The notes below the pieces were generated by a model that worked only from the letters and a program-made list of their open reading frames with translations, did no database searches and had not been told where the DNA came from. Below are positions 60,281 through 64,000 of a stretch of 64,000 nucleotides of DNA, piece by piece. Origin of the DNA: Sphingomonas zeae. GTDB lineage: Bacteria > Pseudomonadota > Alphaproteobacteria > Sphingomonadales > Sphingomonadaceae. Within the stretch, counting starts at the first letter, position 1, and every line of letters begins with the position of its first letter. Location: positions 310,001 to 374,000 of the forward strand of contig NZ_JACIFA010000001.1 of NCBI RefSeq assembly GCF_014197135.1, given 5' to 3'. The translations under genes and the position numbers were made by a program.

Positions 60281-60783
60281 TTTCTGTCTCTTGGCCGAAG
60301 CGGGCCGGTCGGCCCATTGGCATCGGCGGGAATGGTACGGATGGTCAGCGCCTCGGGCCGGCTGATCGCGCCGTCATGGTCGCGATCGAAGCGCGAGAAC
60401 AGGCGCGAGAAATGCGCCTGCAATTCGGCCAGGGTGATGCGGTTGTCGCCGTCCTTGTCGACATCGAACGGACTGGGCAGCGCGTTGCGGTCGCCCAGCC
60501 AACGCTCGGCCCAGTCGGCGAACTGGAGATAGCCGATCGACCCCTGATGCGCCGTATCGATCGCGTCATAGCTGCGCTTCACGCCCGCCTCCATTTCGGC
60601 GCGAGTCGTCTTGCCGTCGCCGTCGCTGTCGAGCGTGGCGATCATCATCGCTACCGGCTCGACCACCATGGTCGCGGGCGTCTGGGCAAAGGGCTTGGGG
60701 CGGGCAGTGACGACGACCGTATTGTCCGCACCCTGATCGGCAGGCGGCGTCGCCTGCATCAGGAGCAGCGCGAGCAGGATCAT
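60277..60783 (-). CDS. EF-hand calcium-binding protein in the queuosine operon
   Basis: The protein has 168 residues from [18 protein letters not shown], a signal-like N-terminus that suggests export. Three canonical EF-hand loops are seen: [12 protein letters not shown] (about 52-63), [12 protein letters not shown] (about 110-121) and [12 protein letters not shown] (about 133-144). A degenerate one lies at [12 protein letters not shown]. It should bind calcium. It overlaps queA and tgt by four bases on each side (ATGA twice), so it is translated within the operon. Why a calcium protein sits here is unknown. Confidence 0.85.
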   Translation of the reverse strand: MILLALLLMQATPPADQGADNTVVVTARPKPFAQTPATMVVEPVAMMIATLDSDGDGKTTRAEMEAGVKRSYDAIDTAHQGSIGYLQFADWAERWLGDRNALPSPFDVDKDGDNRITLAELQAHFSRLFSRFDRDHDGAISRPEALTIRTIPADANGPTGPLRPRDRK

Positions 60784-61817
60784 GCGGCACGTTCCGGCAG
60801 CAGCAGCGAGGCGTCGCCATAAGAGTAAAAGCGATAGCCGCCCGCGATCGCATGGGCATAGGCCGCCTGCATCCGCTCCAGCCCCATCAGCGCCGACACC
60901 AGCATGAACAGGGTCGAGCGCGGCAGGTGGAAGTTGGTCATCAGCCCGTCGATCCCGCGAAAGCGATAGCCCGGCGTGATGAAGATCGCGGTGTCGCCCT
61001 CGAAGGGGCGGATCACGCCGTCTTCTCCCGCCGCGCTCTCGATCAGGCGGAGCGAGGTGGTGCCGACCGCGATCACCCGGCCGCCGCGTTCCTTCACGGC
61101 ATTCAGCCGGTCGGCAGTGGCGGCGTCGATGCGGCCCCATTCGGCATGCATCTTGTGATCCTGCGTATCCTCGGCCTTGACCGGCAGGAAGGTGCCCGCG
61201 CCGACATGCAGCGTCAGCGTCGCGTGCTCGATCCCCGCCGCCGCGAGCGAGTCCAGCAGGCCGGGCGTGAAGTGCAGCGCCGCCGTGGGCGCGGCGACTG
61301 CGCCCGGCTCGTTGGCGAACATCGTCTGATAGTCGGCGGCGTCCTGTTCGCTCACGCCCCGCTTCTGCGCGATATAGGGGGGCAGGGGCATGGTGCCCGC
61401 CCGCTCCAGCAGCAGCTCGACCGGCTCGTCCCCGGCGAAGTCGAGCGCGAAGCTGCCATCCTCGGCACGGTCGCGCGCGGCGGCGGTGACGCCCGCGCCG
61501 AAGTCGATCACGTCGCCGTCGCGCAACCGCTTGGCGTTGCGGATGAAGGCCCGCCAGCGGCGCGTACCCTCGCGCTTGTGCAGCGTCGCGCCGATCCGCG
61601 CCTCGCCCCGCACGCCTTCCAGCTGGGCGGGGATGACGCGCGTGTCGTTGAACACCAGCAGATCGCCCGCACGAAGACAGGCGGGCAGGTCGCTCACCCG
61701 CCGGTCGCTCGTGGCGCCGCCGTCCAGGACCAGCATCCGCGCCGAATCGCGCGGGACTGCGGGATAAAGCGCGATCTGGTCGGGCGGCAGCGTGAAATCG
61801 AAAAGGTCGACGTTCAC
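60780..61817 (-). CDS. queA: S-adenosylmethionine:tRNA ribosyltransferase-isomerase
   Basis: This 345-residue enzyme starts [20 protein letters not shown]. It builds the epoxyqueuosine ring from preQ1-tRNA and SAM. Conserved parts include [30 protein letters not shown] sequence ([20 protein letters not shown]) and [19 protein letters not shown]. It overlaps the peptidyl-prolyl isomerase gene at its start by four bases and the EF-hand gene at its end. Confidence 0.96.
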   Translation of the reverse strand: MNVDLFDFTLPPDQIALYPAVPRDSARMLVLDGGATSDRRVSDLPACLRAGDLLVFNDTRVIPAQLEGVRGEARIGATLHKREGTRRWRAFIRNAKRLRDGDVIDFGAGVTAAARDRAEDGSFALDFAGDEPVELLLERAGTMPLPPYIAQKRGVSEQDAADYQTMFANEPGAVAAPTAALHFTPGLLDSLAAAGIEHATLTLHVGAGTFLPVKAEDTQDHKMHAEWGRIDAATADRLNAVKERGGRVIAVGTTSLRLIESAAGEDGVIRPFEGDTAIFITPGYRFRGIDGLMTNFHLPRSTLFMLVSALMGLERMQAAYAHAIAGGYRFYSYGDASLLLPERAA

Positions 61818-62596
61818 TTGGTCGCCGTGGCCGCCTTCTTGGCCGGCGCCGTTCTGGTTGCGGGGCGGCGTGCGGGCGTGATGGTGACGGGCTTGGTCGC
61901 CGCACCGGGCAGCGTCACCGGCGCGCCCAACCCGGGGGCGGCGCTGGGCGCGGGCGGCACATAGGCCGGGGGATTGTCCGCCGCGACATAGGCATGAAGG
62001 ATGCGGCTGGGGTTCGTAGGCGGCTCGCCCCGCTCGATCGCGTCGACATATTGCATGCCGTCGATCACCCGGCCGAACACCGTGTACTTCTTGTCGAGCG
62101 CGAAGCGCGGCTGGAAGACGATGTAGAACTGACTGTTCGCGCTGTTGGGATCATCGGCGCGCGCGGCGGCCACCGATCCGCGCACATGCGGCAGATAGTT
62201 GAACTCGGCAGGCACGTTGGGCAGGTCCGACCCGCCGGTGCCGTCGCCCTTGGGGTCGCCGCCCTGCGCCATGAACCCGTCGATGACGCGGTGGAAGGTC
62301 AGGCCGTCATAGAAGTGACGGCGCGTCAGCGTCTTGATCCGCTCCACCATCTTGGGCGCGACATCGGGACGCAGCCAGATCGTCACCCGGCCGCCGGTCG
62401 ACAGGTCGAGCAGCCAGAGATTCTCCTTGTCGGTGACGGGGGGCGGGGTCGGACGGCCGGTGACATTGTCCTCCAGAACCTGCGCGGCCTTGGCGGGGGA
62501 GGTGAATTTGGGCGGAGCTTCGGATTTCTGCGCCTGTGCCGGAACGGCGATCAGGCTGGCCATCATCATGGCAAGAGCGGCGAGAACGCGCATCAT
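61814..62596 (-). CDS. Secreted cyclophilin-type peptidyl-prolyl isomerase
   Basis: The protein has 260 residues from [20 protein letters not shown], a signal peptide. The cyclophilin domain (about 60-205) includes [20 protein letters not shown] and [20 protein letters not shown]. The C-terminal tail is Pro/Ala/Lys-rich (about 215-260). The product should fold periplasmic proteins. The start was chosen at the signal peptide; the frame is open upstream through a repeat. Its 3' end overlaps queA by four bases. Confidence 0.92.
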   Translation of the reverse strand: MMRVLAALAMMMASLIAVPAQAQKSEAPPKFTSPAKAAQVLEDNVTGRPTPPPVTDKENLWLLDLSTGGRVTIWLRPDVAPKMVERIKTLTRRHFYDGLTFHRVIDGFMAQGGDPKGDGTGGSDLPNVPAEFNYLPHVRGSVAAARADDPNSANSQFYIVFQPRFALDKKYTVFGRVIDGMQYVDAIERGEPPTNPSRILHAYVAADNPPAYVPPAPSAAPGLGAPVTLPGAATKPVTITPARRPATRTAPAKKAATATK

Positions 62597-62700
62597 ATCT
62601 CTACGACAAGGGAAGGAATGGGGAGGCTGTAGAGCAAATCGCCCCTTGCGCCAATCTGAACCTTTGGGGGCACCATCTCGCTCGCACACATGCGCAGCAT

Positions 62701-62789
62701 GGTGGAGGGGGCGTTCCACAAGGGATGCCCTTAGAGGAAGCCCCCCTCCGTCAGGGCTCCGCCCTGCCACCTCCCCGCGCCGGGGGGGA
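62701..62789. repeat. Family A palindromic repeat, reversed orientation
   Basis: GGTGGAGGGGGC, then a complementary CCCCCCTCC arm and a closing CCTCCCC-GCGCC-GGGGGG hairpin. It is the family of 16048-16172 and 40506-40629. It lies between coaD and the isomerase gene, three bases from the coaD stop. Confidence 0.75.
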
Positions 62790-62791
62790 TA

Positions 62792-63295
62792 TTAGCGGCC
62801 CTTCCGCCCGATCGCCTCGACGCGGGCGACGACATCCTCGCGCACCGCGGGCGTCACGAACTTGGCGATATTGCCGCCGTACATCGCGATTTCCTTGACC
62901 AACCGGCTGGCGATGGGTTGCAGCGCGACATCGGCCATCAGGAAGACGGTTTCGACCCGCGGATTGATCTGCTGGTTCATCCCCGCCATCTGGTATTCAT
63001 ATTCGAAGTCGGCGACGGCACGCAGGCCCCGGACGATGACCTTCGCCCCTTCGCGCTCGGCAAAATCCATCAGCAGTGAATCGAAGGCGACGACGTGAAT
63101 CTCGCCCGCGACATCGGCGACCTCGCGCCGGACCATCTCCATCCGCTCGTCCAGCGTGAACATGGGCGATTTGGACGGATTGGTGGTGACACCGATGACC
63201 AGCCGGTCGACCAGCTTTGCGCCGCGCCGGATGATGTCCATATGGCCCAGCGTCACGGGATCGAAGGTGCCAGGATAGACGCCGATCCGGGTCAT
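62792..63295 (-). CDS. coaD: Phosphopantetheine adenylyltransferase
   Basis: This 167-residue nucleotidyltransferase catalyses the fourth step of CoA synthesis. The nucleotide-binding GTFDPVTLGHMDII with the TxGH motif is at the start. IVRGLRAVADFEYEYQMAGM and SRLVKEIAMYGGNI complete the active site. The start codon overlaps the ispA stop by four bases (ATGA). Confidence 0.95.
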   Translation of the reverse strand: MTRIGVYPGTFDPVTLGHMDIIRRGAKLVDRLVIGVTTNPSKSPMFTLDERMEMVRREVADVAGEIHVVAFDSLLMDFAEREGAKVIVRGLRAVADFEYEYQMAGMNQQINPRVETVFLMADVALQPIASRLVKEIAMYGGNIAKFVTPAVREDVVARVEAIGRKGR

Positions 63296-64000
63296 CGGTC
63301 GCGCTCCACCACATAGGCGGCGATGGCGCGCAGCAGATCGGCCTCGGGGCCGTAATCGCGCAAATGCTCGATCGCCTGGGCGACCAGCATTCGGCATTGT
63401 TCGCGCGCACGTTCGACACCCAGCAGGCTGAGGAAGGTGGCCTTGCCCGCGTCCTGATCCTTGCGCAGCTTCTTGCCCGCCGCCGCCTCGTCGCCTTCCA
63501 CGTCGAGCAGATCGTCGGCGATCTGGAAGGCAAGCCCCAGGTCATGCGCATAGCCGCGCAGATGGGTACGCCCTTCCGGCGGCACGCGGCCCAGAATCGC
63601 ACCCGCCTCGACCGCGGCGGAGATCAGCGCGCCGGTCTTCATCTGCTGAAGCCGGGTGACGGTGGCGAGGTCGAAGGTCTGGCGCTCGGCCTCCAGGTCC
63701 ATCTGCTGCCCGCCCGCCATGCCGCTGGGGCCGGACGCACGCGCGAGGTCGAGGATCAGTTCGGAACGGACGAAGGGATCGGCATGGGTCGACGGATCGG
63801 CCAGGATCTCGAAGGCCAGCGCATGGAGGCAGTCACCCGCCAGGATCGCAGTGGCCTCGTCGAAGGCCTTGTGCACTGTCGGCTTGCCGCGCCGCATGTC
63901 ATCGTCGTCCATCGCGGGCAGATCGTCATGGATCAGCGAATAGACATGGATCGCCTCCAGCGCGGTGGCGACCCAGCCCGCGCAGTTGCGGTCGACCGCG
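63292..64000 (-). CDS. ispA: Polyprenyl (farnesyl/geranylgeranyl) diphosphate synthase, partial
   Basis: The frame runs off the window edge, so the N-terminus is missing. The first aspartate-rich motif is in IHDDLPAMDDDDMRRGKPTV and the second in LAFQIADDLLDVEGD. Both bind the Mg-diphosphate substrates of trans-prenyl chain elongation. Chain length cannot be fixed from the visible part. It is the upstream gene of the ispA-coaD-ppiase-queA-EF-hand-tgt string. Confidence 0.92.
   Translation of the reverse strand, partial: AVDRNCAGWVATALEAIHVYSLIHDDLPAMDDDDMRRGKPTVHKAFDEATAILAGDCLHALAFEILADPSTHADPFVRSELILDLARASGPSGMAGGQQMDLEAERQTFDLATVTRLQQMKTGALISAAVEAGAILGRVPPEGRTHLRGYAHDLGLAFQIADDLLDVEGDEAAAGKKLRKDQDAGKATFLSLLGVERAREQCRMLVAQAIEHLRDYGPEADLLRAIAAYVVERDR

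Overview
The window is GC-rich and gene-dense. Gene content and order point to an alphaproteobacterium of the sphingomonad type (Sphingomonas or a close relative). The evidence is the block nfuA / nitroreductase / tsaB / rimI / fur / plsC / miaB / phoH / ybeY / corC, an RpoB of about 1,390 residues, TonB-dependent receptors, SleB-type hydrolase, two fused M16 peptidases and sphingomonad-like intergenic palindromes. This assignment comes from gene content read by eye, not from a database search. No rRNA, tRNA, CRISPR array, insertion sequence or prophage was seen.

Layout. 1-2.9 kb: a membrane-anchored sorbosone/glucose dehydrogenase-like protein cut by the window edge, then a clade-3-type catalase with a clear terminator. 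3.1-12.1 kb: a long minus-strand housekeeping block covering tRNA modification (tsaB, miaB), Fe-S assembly (nfuA), metal regulation (fur), phospholipid acylation (plsC) and RNA maturation (phoH, ybeY). A VapBC toxin-antitoxin pair sits between phoH and ybeY. 12.2-19.5 kb: an aspartyl beta-hydroxylase-like enzyme, an M16 peptidase, typA/bipA and a proline-rich membrane protein. 19.5-31 kb: rpoB and rpoC on the plus strand with their own promoter, separated by a small exported-protein gene. rplJL lie beyond rpoC on the opposite strand behind a structured leader, so the usual rplJL-rpoBC order is split and inverted.

31.3-40.5 kb is a phosphate-acquisition region: a PhoX-type phosphatase, a lactonase-like propeller protein, a short HPP membrane protein, a TonB-dependent receptor, and a DUF47 (PhoU-like) protein with a Pit phosphate transporter. 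Direct repeats with the 11-bp period of PhoB boxes lie upstream of phoX, of the receptor and of the Pit pair. 40.6-46.5 kb is a CzcCBA/CusCBA-like RND operon. 46.8-47.1 kb holds two convergent 51-residue proteins.

48-53.7 kb is a valine/isobutyrate catabolic operon (mmsA, isobutyryl-CoA dehydrogenase, 3-hydroxyisobutyryl-CoA hydrolase, enoyl-CoA hydratase, mmsB). Three of its four gaps are filled with palindromic repeats, one of which carries a nested 64-bp three-stem element. 53.9-64 kb holds small envelope proteins, a cell-wall hydrolase, a second M16 peptidase, and an overlapping minus-strand operon ispA-coaD-ppiase-queA-EF-hand-tgt.

The most unusual features are the gene and perfect 14-bp hairpin between rpoB and rpoC, the relocated rplJL with switch-like leader folds, the Pho-box-controlled region, the nested three-stem element, and vapBC inside the phoH-ybeY operon.
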